From Geobacter sp. UBA5735 (lineage in GTDB: Bacteria > Desulfobacterota > Desulfuromonadia > Geobacterales > Geobacteraceae): a stretch of DNA of 64,000 nucleotides. The stretch lies in the NCBI GenBank assembly GCA_002419385.1, contig DIFZ01000024.1, forward strand, positions 1 through 64,000. Reading direction: 5' to 3'. The notes under the pieces were generated by a model. That model saw only the letters and a program-made list of their open reading frames with translations, made no database searches and was not told the origin of the DNA. This document shows positions 23,707 to 32,255 of the stretch, in pieces. The translations under genes and the position numbers were made by a program. Within the stretch, counting starts at the first letter, position 1, and each line of letters begins with the position of its first letter.

Positions 23707-24867
23707 ATGAGAATCGGTTCATTCGAATTCAACCTTCGCGAGCTTTCCGGATCTCTCGGCGACATGGGCACCTTCGTGCCGCTGGCAGTCGGGTACATCG
23801 CGGTCTGTGGCATGGAGCCCGCAGGGATCCTGCTGATGATGGGCCTGGCGAATATTGCCACCGGCCTGTACTACCGGCTGCCAATTCCCATCGAACCGAT
23901 GAAAGTCATCGCCGCCGCGGCAATTGCGCAGCAGTGGCCGCCGTCGATGATCCTGGCATCAGGATTCTCCATGGGCATCATCTGGATGCTCATTGCCGCT
24001 ACAGGGGCGGCCTCCCGTGTAGCGAACCTGACTCCTTCTGCGGTTGTTCGCGGCATCCAGGTAGCGTTGGGAATTCTTCTGGCAATTGAGGCCGGAAAAC
24101 TGCTTTCCACCTCCTGGCTTCTGGGCGGACTGGGCCTTGCGATCGGCATCGGCTTTCGGAAATGCCGCCATGCGCCGGCGGCCGTTGTGCTGGTTCTGCT
24201 GGGAGTCGCGATCATGATGATCAACGGCACGTTCAGCCAGGTCATGAGCCCGGAGATTACCCTTCCTCACCTTGCCACCTTCAGCCTCGGGGAAGTCTGG
24301 CAATCCCTGGTCCAGGCGGGATTTGCCCAGATACCGCTCACCGTGACCAATGCCACCATCGCCACATCGTGTCTCATTTCCTCCTACTGGCCCGAACGAC
24401 AGGTCAGTCCGCAGCGGCTTTCCGTCAGCCAGGGGATTATGAACCTGTTTTCTCCTTTTTTCGGCGGCATGCCCATGTGCCACGGTGCGGGCGGCTTGGC
24501 CGGCCAGTACTATTTCGGAGCACGGACCGGCGGCACGAACATAATCGAAGGAATTATCGAAATCATTCTCGGACTCTTCTTCGCCGCTTCGGTGGCTGGG
24601 CTGTTTGCTTCTTTTCCCCAGGCCGTGACCGGAACCATGCTGATGCTCGTGGGATTTGAGCTCATAAAGTTTGCCCGTGACGTGCGTGGCTCGCGGGACA
24701 CACTTGCCATGGCAATGACCGTTGCGGTATCCCTGGCGTCAAATATGGCATTCGGCTTCCTTGCAGGCTTGCTGGTAAACCGAATGCTGCCGTATATGAA
24801 CACTGAAAAACAGCATCCGAAGAAACCCCGTCAATCTCCCCAAAGATCATCCGGGAACGGAGAGTGA
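23707..24867 (+). CDS. MOT1-type molybdate transporter (SulP-related)
   Basis: 386-residue membrane protein with about ten hydrophobic segments. It has the two MOT1 hallmarks: SGSLGDMGTFVPLAVGY near residues 14-30 and LPIPIEPMKVIAAAAIAQQ near 58-76. MOT1 proteins are high-affinity molybdate importers in algae, plants and bacteria; sulfate is the main alternative. The start MRIGSFEFNLREL is chosen by family length; upstream in-frame codons at 23563 and 23629 would add up to 48 poorly conserved residues. A ModE box at its promoter supports molybdate as substrate. Confidence 0.85.
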   Translation: MRIGSFEFNLRELSGSLGDMGTFVPLAVGYIAVCGMEPAGILLMMGLANIATGLYYRLPIPIEPMKVIAAAAIAQQWPPSMILASGFSMGIIWMLIAATGAASRVANLTPSAVVRGIQVALGILLAIEAGKLLSTSWLLGGLGLAIGIGFRKCRHAPAAVVLVLLGVAIMMINGTFSQVMSPEITLPHLATFSLGEVWQSLVQAGFAQIPLTVTNATIATSCLISSYWPERQVSPQRLSVSQGIMNLFSPFFGGMPMCHGAGGLAGQYYFGARTGGTNIIEGIIEIILGLFFAASVAGLFASFPQAVTGTMLMLVGFELIKFARDVRGSRDTLAMAMTVAVSLASNMAFGFLAGLLVNRMLPYMNTEKQHPKKPRQSPQRSSGNGE

Positions 24868-25006
24868 TGCATCCGGAAAAACGCGGGCAGGCAAAGCCCC
24901 GCCCCTCGTTCTCACGTCGTCACTAACAGGCTGTCACTGTTGGAAAAAATATGATAGAAAAGAAACAGAAAATACAGATCCTGCACCAAAACCGGAGGGA
25001 ATTTAC

Positions 25007-25819
25007 ATGCTGAAGGGAAAGAAAATCGGCTTTATCGGCGGCGGCAACATGGCCGAAGCAATCGTAAAAGGCCTGCTTGCCGGGGGAGTTGCCACACACG
25101 ACATAACCCTCGCCGAACCGGTTGCGCAACGCCGGGACTACCTGCTGGCCAGCTATGGGGTCACTGCGGTCGACGACAATGGCAGCGCCCTTCAGGCGGC
25201 CGACATCGTCATCCTGGCAGTAAAGCCCCAGGTCTGCATGACTGCGCTCCGATCACTGCCGGGCGATGCGTGTTCAGGAAAGCTCTTCATCTCCATCATG
25301 GCCGGAGTAACGACCCAGGCGATTGAAAACGCCCTGGCAAAGGGGGTGCGCGTGATCCGGGTTATGCCCAACACACCCGCCCTGGTTCTTCAGGCGGCAT
25401 CAGCCATTGCCCCTGGCACCAGCGCAACCGCCGGTGACCTGTCCCTGGCTCTTGAAATATTCAATCTGCTGGGCACCGCCTGCACCGTGGAAGAGAAACT
25501 TCTGGACGCAGTGACAGGCCTTTCCGGAAGCGGCCCCGCCTATGTGTTCACGTTCATAGAAGCGCTCTCGGACGCAGGGGTCAAAAACGGCCTTCCGCGG
25601 GACAAGGCAACCCTGCTGGCAGCCCAGACCGTGCTGGGTTCCGCCAAAATGGTGCTTGATACGGCTGAACATACGGGAGTCCTGAGGGACCGGGTGACCT
25701 CGCCGGGGGGAACGACCATCGCCGGCCTGCACGCCCTTGAGCAGGCGGCTTTCAGGGGCGCGATCATGAATGCCGTTGACATGGCGACAAAGAGATCGGA
25801 AGAACTGGGCAAATCCTGA
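25007..25819 (+). CDS. proC: Pyrroline-5-carboxylate reductase
   Basis: 270 residues, the usual length. N-terminal NAD(P) motif KIGFIGGGNMAEAIVKGL, VMPNTPALV segment and the catalytic C-terminal TGLSGSGPAYVFTFIEALSDAG with SPGGTTIAGLHALE. It catalyses the last step of proline synthesis. GGAGGG lies 8-9 nt before the ATG. It stands alone, convergent with the next gene. Confidence 0.96.
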   Translation: MLKGKKIGFIGGGNMAEAIVKGLLAGGVATHDITLAEPVAQRRDYLLASYGVTAVDDNGSALQAADIVILAVKPQVCMTALRSLPGDACSGKLFISIMAGVTTQAIENALAKGVRVIRVMPNTPALVLQAASAIAPGTSATAGDLSLALEIFNLLGTACTVEEKLLDAVTGLSGSGPAYVFTFIEALSDAGVKNGLPRDKATLLAAQTVLGSAKMVLDTAEHTGVLRDRVTSPGGTTIAGLHALEQAAFRGAIMNAVDMATKRSEELGKS

Positions 25820-25826
25820 CAGGCTG

Positions 25827-26672
25827 CTAAAACATGAGACCGTATTCCCGCTCCAGGTACTGGAACGCCCTCTTGATCCGGGTTTTCAGCGTCACCTCGT
25901 TGACCGGCTTGAAAATGCAATCGAAGAAACCCTTGCCAAGCGCTTTGGCCTCTTCCTCTGTTTCGTTGCTGCCGGCCATCAGAATGAACGGAATATACCG
26001 CATTTCCGGCAGATTCCGCAGAGCATCGAACAGGCTGTATGCGTCAAGCTTCGGCACCATCTTTTCAGTCACGATAACCTGTGGCATCTCGGATATTGCG
26101 GTCTTGTAGGCCTCCATCCCATCAGCGGCAACCTTGACCCGATAACCTTCCTTGACAAGTATCTGATTCCACATCGTTGCCAGCAGGCTGTCTTCCCCGA
26201 CGAGCAGAAGCGTTTTCTCCTGCTGGAAAGAAGGTTCCTTGCCCAGGTAGTGCCTGCAGATCGCCTCAGTTATTTCCTTTCTGGTGCCGATAAAGGGGAT
26301 CACCTTCAGTCCATGATTGGCTGCGATATTGGACACGATTCTGGTCTCCGTCGGGTCCGCCATTGCCAGAGCAAGTCTGCCATTCTCGATTTTCAGGGGA
26401 AACAGCATGTTCTGCATCGCCACGTCCGCAGGAATGATGGCGAGCAATTCGGCTGAGAAACTGTGCCGGGCGAAACTTCCGACCACCTTGTAGCCGTACT
26501 GTTCCGCAAGAGCCGCGGCAAGCTCTTCGCCGGTTATCAGTTCCGTCTCTTCAAGCAGGGCGCCCAACCGTTTCTTCAGCCTCTTGGATCGTGCAAGAGT
26601 CCTGAGCATGGTCTTTTCCGTAATGAGCCCCTGTTCAATGAATATCTCACCCAGCAGCTTTCTCTTCGCCAT
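25827..26672 (-). CDS. MshEN-domain protein with C-terminal receiver domain
   Basis: About 281 residues. Residues 1-145 form the GspE/PilB N-terminal (MshEN-like) module: KLLGEIFIEQGLITEKTMLRTL, YKVVGSFARHSFSAELLAIIPADVAMQNMLFPL, LALAMADPTETRIVSNIA. Residues about 158-275 form a response-regulator receiver (TLLLVGEDSLLATMWNQIL; VIVTEKMVPKLDAYSLFDALR; CIFKPVNEVTLKTRI). The usual phospho-acceptor Asp position reads VTEKMVP, so phosphorylation is doubtful. MshEN modules bind c-di-GMP in some ATPases. ATG 26672 follows GGGGAG. Confidence 0.8.
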   Translation of the reverse strand: MAKRKLLGEIFIEQGLITEKTMLRTLARSKRLKKRLGALLEETELITGEELAAALAEQYGYKVVGSFARHSFSAELLAIIPADVAMQNMLFPLKIENGRLALAMADPTETRIVSNIAANHGLKVIPFIGTRKEITEAICRHYLGKEPSFQQEKTLLLVGEDSLLATMWNQILVKEGYRVKVAADGMEAYKTAISEMPQVIVTEKMVPKLDAYSLFDALRNLPEMRYIPFILMAGSNETEEEAKALGKGFFDCIFKPVNEVTLKTRIKRAFQYLEREYGLMF

Positions 26673-26976
26673 CATCTCTCCCCGTTGCACGAATCTGTCT
26701 ATTTCTCATCTTAGTTGCGTATTGTAACCCGAACAGGCCAACAAATCCACCAGCAATGAATTCGCAGGCACCTCGACCGCCGCACAAAGTGCGCGTTCCA
26801 TCCAGCGCATCCAGGAACCTCATCCATGACCTGCTGCAAACGCACAGGTCATTCCTGCCCGTGCTCTTTGGGGCCCGTCAATGCCAATCCGCAAAGAGTA
26901 CTGATCGGCCGGACCGCAAAAAACTTTACCGCATTCGGTCAGAGCCCGTTTCTTGCCGACGACGCATCGGCCGCGG
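26673..26976. other. Intergenic, no supported gene
   Basis: About 300 bp between two minus-strand genes. Open frames cross it on both strands but lack ribosome-binding sites and family features; no hairpin with a T-tract is evident. Confidence 0.5.
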
Positions 26977-27156
26977 TTACCCGCTGTCCCGCGGCTTGTT
27001 GCATGACTCGTACAACTCGATCTGTTCCCTGAGCGAAAGCTTGCGCTTGCGGCAACAAGAATTCCCGCTGCGGAGACACATCCGGCACCTTGCGTCACTG
27101 CACCACTGGCAGGACCGGCAATCGGGACACGGGTGTTTTTTGACTTCGTCACTCAT
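26977..27156 (-). CDS. Cysteine-rich mini-protein
   Basis: 59 residues, MSDEVKKHPCPDCRSCQWCS, DARCRMCLRSGNSCCRKRKL, then SLREQIELYESCNKPRDSG. Eleven cysteines, nine of them between residues 10 and 35 in CxxC/CxxCxxC spacing, followed by a basic stretch and an amphipathic helix. ATG 27156 overlaps the kinase stop by 8 bp and is preceded by GGAGGAGG, so translation is credible. Not a family I recognise; a zinc- or Fe-S-binding regulator is possible. Confidence 0.7.
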   Translation of the reverse strand: MSDEVKKHPCPDCRSCQWCSDARCRMCLRSGNSCCRKRKLSLREQIELYESCNKPRDSG

Positions 27157-29197
27157 CCGCCGATGCCTCCTCCGCTGCATTCACCCCGGCAGCTCCCCCA
27201 GTACGTTCGGACTGAGGCGGAGTGTCAAGCGCAGCCCTCACTGCCATCAAGAGTTCGCCAGGCTTAACCGGTTTCGACAAGAGCGGGACATCCCCTGCAT
27301 CACACCCATGGGCAGACAGGATGTCACGAGTGTGCCCGCTCATAAAGATGATCTTGACTTCCGGCCTGATCTTCCTGATTTCGCACATGATCCGGGCACC
27401 GTTCATCTTCGGCATGACAACGTCGCAGAGCAGCAGCCGGATATCGTCGGCATGTTCCCGGAATTTTTCCAGCACATCCTCTCCATCAGCAGCATCGATC
27501 ACCTGGTACCCGTACTTTGTCAGGATATGCTTTGTCAGCATGCGGACGAACCGGTCATCCTCGGCAACAAGTACGGTCTCCCGGTTCCCTGCGGGAAGAA
27601 ACAGGTTTTCATCCTTTTTACGCTCGATCGTGCCATCGATCAACGGCAGGTAAACAGAAAAAACCGTTCCTTTTCCCGTCTCGCTCTCAACCTCGATATA
27701 TCCCTTGTGCTGGGTCACTATACCGAATGCCATCGACAGACCCAGGCCGGTCCCTTTACCGACTTCCTTGGTGGTAAAGAAAGGGTCGAATATCCTTTCC
27801 CTGGTATCCGGATCGATGCCGACGCCCGTATCTGCAACCGAAAGCCTGGCATACACGCCCGGGCAGTTTTTTTGCGTCTCATCCCCAGGGGAGGGAGAAA
27901 CTTCGACCATTTCCGTCGTCATGGACAACCGCCCGCCCTGGGGCATCGCATCCCTGGCATTTGTCACAAGGTTGATGATTATCTGGTCGATCTGCAGCTC
28001 ATCGGCCATGATGACCAGGTCATCAGTCGACAGCGCGATGCGAAAATCGATATTCTCCCCCACAAGCCTTTTCAGCAACAGACTGATGTCGCTGACGACA
28101 GAATTGAGGTTAACTGCCTTGGGATTCAGGATCTGGCTCCTGCTGAAGGCAAGCAGCCGCTTTGTCAGCTCCCCTGCCCTGCCCGCAGCTGCGATGATCT
28201 GCTCGACATAACTGCGGATGGAACTCTTGGCCTTGATACGACCTTGAAGCAGCTCTGCGCAATTTTCGATTACGGAAAGGATATTGTTGAAATCATGGGC
28301 CACCCCTCCCGCCAGCGTACCAACTGCTTCCATCTTGTGCGCCTGCCGCAGCTGATGCTCCAGGCGTTCCTGTTCCCTGTCCCTGATCTGGAGCGAATCC
28401 GTCATGGTATTGAACGCAGTAGCAAGCTTGCCGATTTCATCCCCAGTCTCCACCGGCACCTTTTCAAGGGTCGCCCCCGTTCCCATCATCCTGACTCTTT
28501 CCGTCAGCCTGTTGAGGGGCCGGGTTATCCCCTTGACGACAAAAAAGACGATTACGGTCGCGGCAAGCAGGAAGAAGAGGCCGATGAGGCTGCTGTTCAC
28601 AATCAGCTTGCCAAGAGATCGATTGAGGATGTTCTTGTCAAACACTATCCGGACAAAACCTATCGTCCGATCCCTGTTGCCGAACATGCGGTCAGAGAAA
28701 AACAACGCCTCGTCTGTCGTCGTGTCCGGACCGGCCATCACGGGCGCCCAGAAGTCCACCATGTCCCTTTTTCGATCAATGGACAGGAATTGCCCCACCC
28801 TCCTCAGCCGGTTCAACGTTTCCCGTCTTTCCTGTTCAGGAATAGTAAACTCCGTCTTCTTGCCTGAAATCCTCTGTTTGGTGTTTTCCGCCAGCACGAC
28901 GCCTTCCTGGTTGTAGATGGAGACATACAATACTTCCTTGCCCTGCAGGACGCTGTCGACCGGACCCTTCAGCATGTCAGGGTTCTCCGCGAAGACACCC
29001 AGCCGAGCCGTGTCGGCAAGCAGTCTCGTCAGCACTTCGCCCTGCCAGTCCAGGTATTCCGTCTGTGACCGCCACTCCCTGAAAACAAAGTATCCGGTCA
29101 AGGACATGGAGAGAACTACAATGGATACTATGCTCACCAGGAATATCTTGGCAGCAAATGTTTCACTCAGCATCTTTGGCAAGTTTCTCATATTCAT
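27149..29197 (-). CDS. Hybrid sensor histidine kinase
   Basis: 682 residues. Transmembrane segment 16-38, periplasmic sensor region to about 198, second transmembrane segment 200-222, HAMP (about 220-275), HisKA with LAGGVAHDFNNILSV (H301) and a HATPase domain (NLVTNARDAMPQGG; FTTKEVGKGTGLGLSMAFG). A C-terminal receiver ends the protein (VLVAEDDRFVRMLTKHIL; LLLCDVVMPKMNG; MSGHT; LSKPVKPGEL). It is co-oriented with the substrate-binding protein upstream, which may present ligand to the sensor domain. Confidence 0.92.
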   Translation of the reverse strand: MNMRNLPKMLSETFAAKIFLVSIVSIVVLSMSLTGYFVFREWRSQTEYLDWQGEVLTRLLADTARLGVFAENPDMLKGPVDSVLQGKEVLYVSIYNQEGVVLAENTKQRISGKKTEFTIPEQERRETLNRLRRVGQFLSIDRKRDMVDFWAPVMAGPDTTTDEALFFSDRMFGNRDRTIGFVRIVFDKNILNRSLGKLIVNSSLIGLFFLLAATVIVFFVVKGITRPLNRLTERVRMMGTGATLEKVPVETGDEIGKLATAFNTMTDSLQIRDREQERLEHQLRQAHKMEAVGTLAGGVAHDFNNILSVIENCAELLQGRIKAKSSIRSYVEQIIAAAGRAGELTKRLLAFSRSQILNPKAVNLNSVVSDISLLLKRLVGENIDFRIALSTDDLVIMADELQIDQIIINLVTNARDAMPQGGRLSMTTEMVEVSPSPGDETQKNCPGVYARLSVADTGVGIDPDTRERIFDPFFTTKEVGKGTGLGLSMAFGIVTQHKGYIEVESETGKGTVFSVYLPLIDGTIERKKDENLFLPAGNRETVLVAEDDRFVRMLTKHILTKYGYQVIDAADGEDVLEKFREHADDIRLLLCDVVMPKMNGARIMCEIRKIRPEVKIIFMSGHTRDILSAHGCDAGDVPLLSKPVKPGELLMAVRAALDTPPQSERTGGAAGVNAAEEASADE

Positions 29198-29209
29198 GGT
29201 CGTGTTCCG

Positions 29210-30109
29210 TTACCTGACAATTCGTGCCCTGGCCCTCACATCATCGCTCATTTTGAGCCGCAGTTTTTTCGAGACTGTTTCATTGACGGTCAAGACCGTA
29301 TGCTCAGCCTCAGCTGCCTGCAAATCAGCCGTCTTTGCGCCGGACAAAATTCTGGCAGCCATTTCTCCCGCCTGGCGCCCCATATCAAAGGGGCTCGCAT
29401 CAACCGACATCAAGGCGCCGACACCAACGTACTTGGCGGAAAACGCGCATACCGGAATGCCGTTTCTCATGGAAAAAAGCATCATTGTCTCAACCGTATC
29501 AGGAGTTATCGCCGTTGTGTCCGGAATCATCCAGATTGCATCGACCGTCCCTTTCATGGCATGCAAAGATTGGGGAACCTCTCGCGGATTGGTCACTTCC
29601 TTTGTGCGGATCTCCATCCTGAGCGCCCTGGCCGATACAACGGCCCTTCTTACGAATTCTCCCGATTTGTCCGGATCATAAACAACACCGATTCTGCGGG
29701 CATCAGGCAGCACTCTCCTCATGGCGGACAACTGCTTTTCCGGGGAAACCACCATGCTGACGCCGGCAACATTTCTTTCATGAGATAGAATCGAATGCGG
29801 ATTCAGGACCATGAGGTAGACGAGGGGAATATGATGGTATTTCTTCACCTTCCGCAGAGCTTCGGCCCCAACAGCCAGGATCAGGTCCGGCTTGCGCTCC
29901 CTGATGGCCTGATCCGCTTCATTGACCCCGAGGACCGCATAAACGGCTCCCCGGCCATTGCCCTCAAGGGCGGTCCTGAACCCTGCGACAGCCTCGTTGT
30001 AAGGGGTGATTCCCATACTCTGTACAACCAGCAGGTATGGATGGTGAGCCCTGGAATTAACACTGGGAATAATGAGAAAGAAAAGTATGAAGACAATAAT
30101 ACGAAGCAT
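29210..30109 (-). CDS. ABC-type substrate-binding protein (TrpX/DUF534 family)
   Basis: About 299 residues. Signal peptide MLRIIVFILFFLIIPSVNSRA, then a periplasmic binding-protein fold of the ABC_sub_bind family: GFRTALEG, PDLILAVGAEALRKV, IPLVYLMVLNP, VAGVSMVVSPEKQL, IGVVYDPDKSGEF, NGIPVCAFSAKYVGVGALMSVD. ATG 30109 is preferred because the hydrophobic core then starts at residue 2; ATG 30160 is the alternative. No ABC permease or ATPase follows; a kinase does, so a sensory role is likely. Confidence 0.83.
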   Translation of the reverse strand: MLRIIVFILFFLIIPSVNSRAHHPYLLVVQSMGITPYNEAVAGFRTALEGNGRGAVYAVLGVNEADQAIRERKPDLILAVGAEALRKVKKYHHIPLVYLMVLNPHSILSHERNVAGVSMVVSPEKQLSAMRRVLPDARRIGVVYDPDKSGEFVRRAVVSARALRMEIRTKEVTNPREVPQSLHAMKGTVDAIWMIPDTTAITPDTVETMMLFSMRNGIPVCAFSAKYVGVGALMSVDASPFDMGRQAGEMAARILSGAKTADLQAAEAEHTVLTVNETVSKKLRLKMSDDVRARARIVR

Positions 30110-30299
30110 AATCCGGTTCGTATGGACAAATGAGATACGTTTTGATACGTTACCTTGCATCAAGCCGCAACCCGATTGTTTCAGGTCAAGAGAAATTGTG
30201 CCGGCGTCAGGAGAATCTGAGCAGGCATGATTACCGGTCCGGGTTCCCTATTCGAAACATGGCACATCCGAACGCGCTTTTGAGGTATAGAAATTCATT

Positions 30300-32186
30300 A
30301 TGCACAGCTTTGCATTAAAAACAAGCCTGGTTTTGGCATGCCTTGCACTCGGTCTTTTTCTGCGGGTCGGAAATTTGCACGCGGCCGAAGGCGACGAAAT
30401 GGGTGTTCTCGAATTGTTTTATGACGAGAAAAATCTTGTGGTTACACCAACGAGGACTGCAAAATCCATTTCGCAAATCGCAGAAAACATCACTGTAATT
30501 ACCGCTGAAGAAATCAAGGGCATGAACGCTCACTCTGTTGCCGAAGTAGTGAACAATGTCACCGGGATTCAGCTGTTGAATGCCTACGGCCCCGGAAGCA
30601 GCCCGGAAGTCCTCGTCCAGGGTGCGGAATCCCGTCATGTGCTCGTGCTCATCGATGGAGCAAGCCAGAACAATCTCAGCGACGGTTTCCCGGATATCGG
30701 CACAATGCGCGTTCAGCATATCGAACGCATCGAAATCGTGAAGGGGCCGGCATCCTCTTCCTGGGGATCATCGCTTGGAGGAGTGATCAACATCATCACC
30801 AAATCCCCTGATGACACCGGAAAGTTCGGCGGAACGCTCGTAACGTCCATAGGAGAGCGAAACACCGGCGACTACCGGGGAGAGGCTTCCGGAACGATCG
30901 GATCCTTCGGTTACTATCTTTCAGGCGGCGGATTCCTGACCGACGGGCTGCAATCGAACACCGACCTGCGAAGCGGCAACATCTATTCGAAACTCGAATG
31001 GAGACCGTTGAATGACACCGTTTTTACCTTGACAGTGGGATACGATACGGGATCCCGGGGTATCGGTGTTCTATCGCTCCCGTATGACAGCATTCTATTC
31101 CGAAATCGTTACGACAATTTTTTCTCGTCCCTGTCGCTGAACCAGAGGATCAGCGACAGTCTCAGCCTGGATGTTGCCTTCCGCAGCTCGTATCGAAAAA
31201 TCGCATTGACAATGAAAGAAGCACAAACAGGCATTGCAAGCGAGTATTCCAGCGGCAAAGACGTAACCCTCGGCGGAAATGCCCGCCTCAGCTGGGAAAA
31301 GGGACGAAACAACCTGGCACTCGGAACGGACTTCGATTTCGGTACCCTGGATTCGCCCAATATCGCCGACGGTCATCAAAGACTGGACAAATGGGCAATC
31401 TACTCCAATGACACCATCAGGCTGGGGAGATTCTCCCTGACTCCCGGTCTTCGATACGATTACACCAGCACTAACGGCGATTTCATAAGTCCGAGCATCG
31501 GCGCCACCTGCACCATTGCCGACTCCACGATAATCAGGGGATACATTGCCAGGGGATTCAACACTCCACCACTCGGTTACACTTTCGGCAGCACGTTGTT
31601 CATGGTGCCGAATCCGGATCTGAAAATGGAAAAAGTCTGGTCCTACTCTGCCGGTTTCGAATCGGCGGCTATCTCCCACCTCTGGGTCAAGGCCACCTTC
31701 TTCCATCACGATGTTTCTGATGCCCTGGCGACGAGCATCTTGGCGAGTGGGTACGCCATCACGGTCAATGCGGGCAAACAGACGAGGGAAGGCGTGGAAG
31801 TCGAACTGAAGACGACGCCGGTATTTCACCTGTCGCTGACGGGAGGTTTCACTTTCATCAATACCAAAGACCGGGCCACCGACGAAGTTCTAAAGAACGT
31901 TCCCCGCTATGTCTATGACGTGGGAATTCAGTACGACGACAGCAGGTTTCTGCGGGCGCTCCTGAAAGGACGGTATATCGACTATAACACCGATCCCGGC
32001 AATAACGGCAAATACTCAGCCATGATCTGGGACCTCAATCTGTCGAAGGAATTCCAGGTCAGCCGAGGGATGACTGCTGAGGCGTTTTTCACCGCACACA
32101 ATCTGTTCAATGGCGACCAGTATTTCCTGGATGTCTACAAGAACCCCCGGCGCTGGTTCGAAGGCGGCCTGCGCTTTTCTTTCTGA
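30300..32186 (+). CDS. TonB-dependent outer-membrane receptor
   Basis: 628 residues. Signal peptide (to HAAEG, about residue 30), a TonB-box-like region NLVVTPTRTAKS, plug domain (ITVITAEEIKGMNAHSVAEVV; VLIDGASQNNLSDG; IERIEIVKGPASSSWGSSLGGVINIITK) and a 22-strand-type barrel ending in the aromatic terminus LRFSF. The gene is divergent from the substrate-binding protein and kinase genes. The ligand is not evident. Confidence 0.93.
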   Translation: MHSFALKTSLVLACLALGLFLRVGNLHAAEGDEMGVLELFYDEKNLVVTPTRTAKSISQIAENITVITAEEIKGMNAHSVAEVVNNVTGIQLLNAYGPGSSPEVLVQGAESRHVLVLIDGASQNNLSDGFPDIGTMRVQHIERIEIVKGPASSSWGSSLGGVINIITKSPDDTGKFGGTLVTSIGERNTGDYRGEASGTIGSFGYYLSGGGFLTDGLQSNTDLRSGNIYSKLEWRPLNDTVFTLTVGYDTGSRGIGVLSLPYDSILFRNRYDNFFSSLSLNQRISDSLSLDVAFRSSYRKIALTMKEAQTGIASEYSSGKDVTLGGNARLSWEKGRNNLALGTDFDFGTLDSPNIADGHQRLDKWAIYSNDTIRLGRFSLTPGLRYDYTSTNGDFISPSIGATCTIADSTIIRGYIARGFNTPPLGYTFGSTLFMVPNPDLKMEKVWSYSAGFESAAISHLWVKATFFHHDVSDALATSILASGYAITVNAGKQTREGVEVELKTTPVFHLSLTGGFTFINTKDRATDEVLKNVPRYVYDVGIQYDDSRFLRALLKGRYIDYNTDPGNNGKYSAMIWDLNLSKEFQVSRGMTAEAFFTAHNLFNGDQYFLDVYKNPRRWFEGGLRFSF

Positions 32187-32255
32187 AAAACAGAAAAGCC
32201 TTCAGGCGATTCCAGGAGTGAAGCACCATGAAGACACCCTGACCGGAAAGCTACT

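Noticed and set aside
26820..27152. 110-codon minus-strand frame overlapping the cysteine-rich gene
   Set aside because: The alternative frame with MSDEV... has a strong ribosome-binding site and regular CxxC spacing; this one has neither.
26756..28867. 703-codon open frame on the plus strand
   Set aside because: Antisense to the hybrid kinase, whose motifs are unmistakable; low-complexity Arg/His-rich translation with no ribosome-binding site, as expected in GC-rich DNA.
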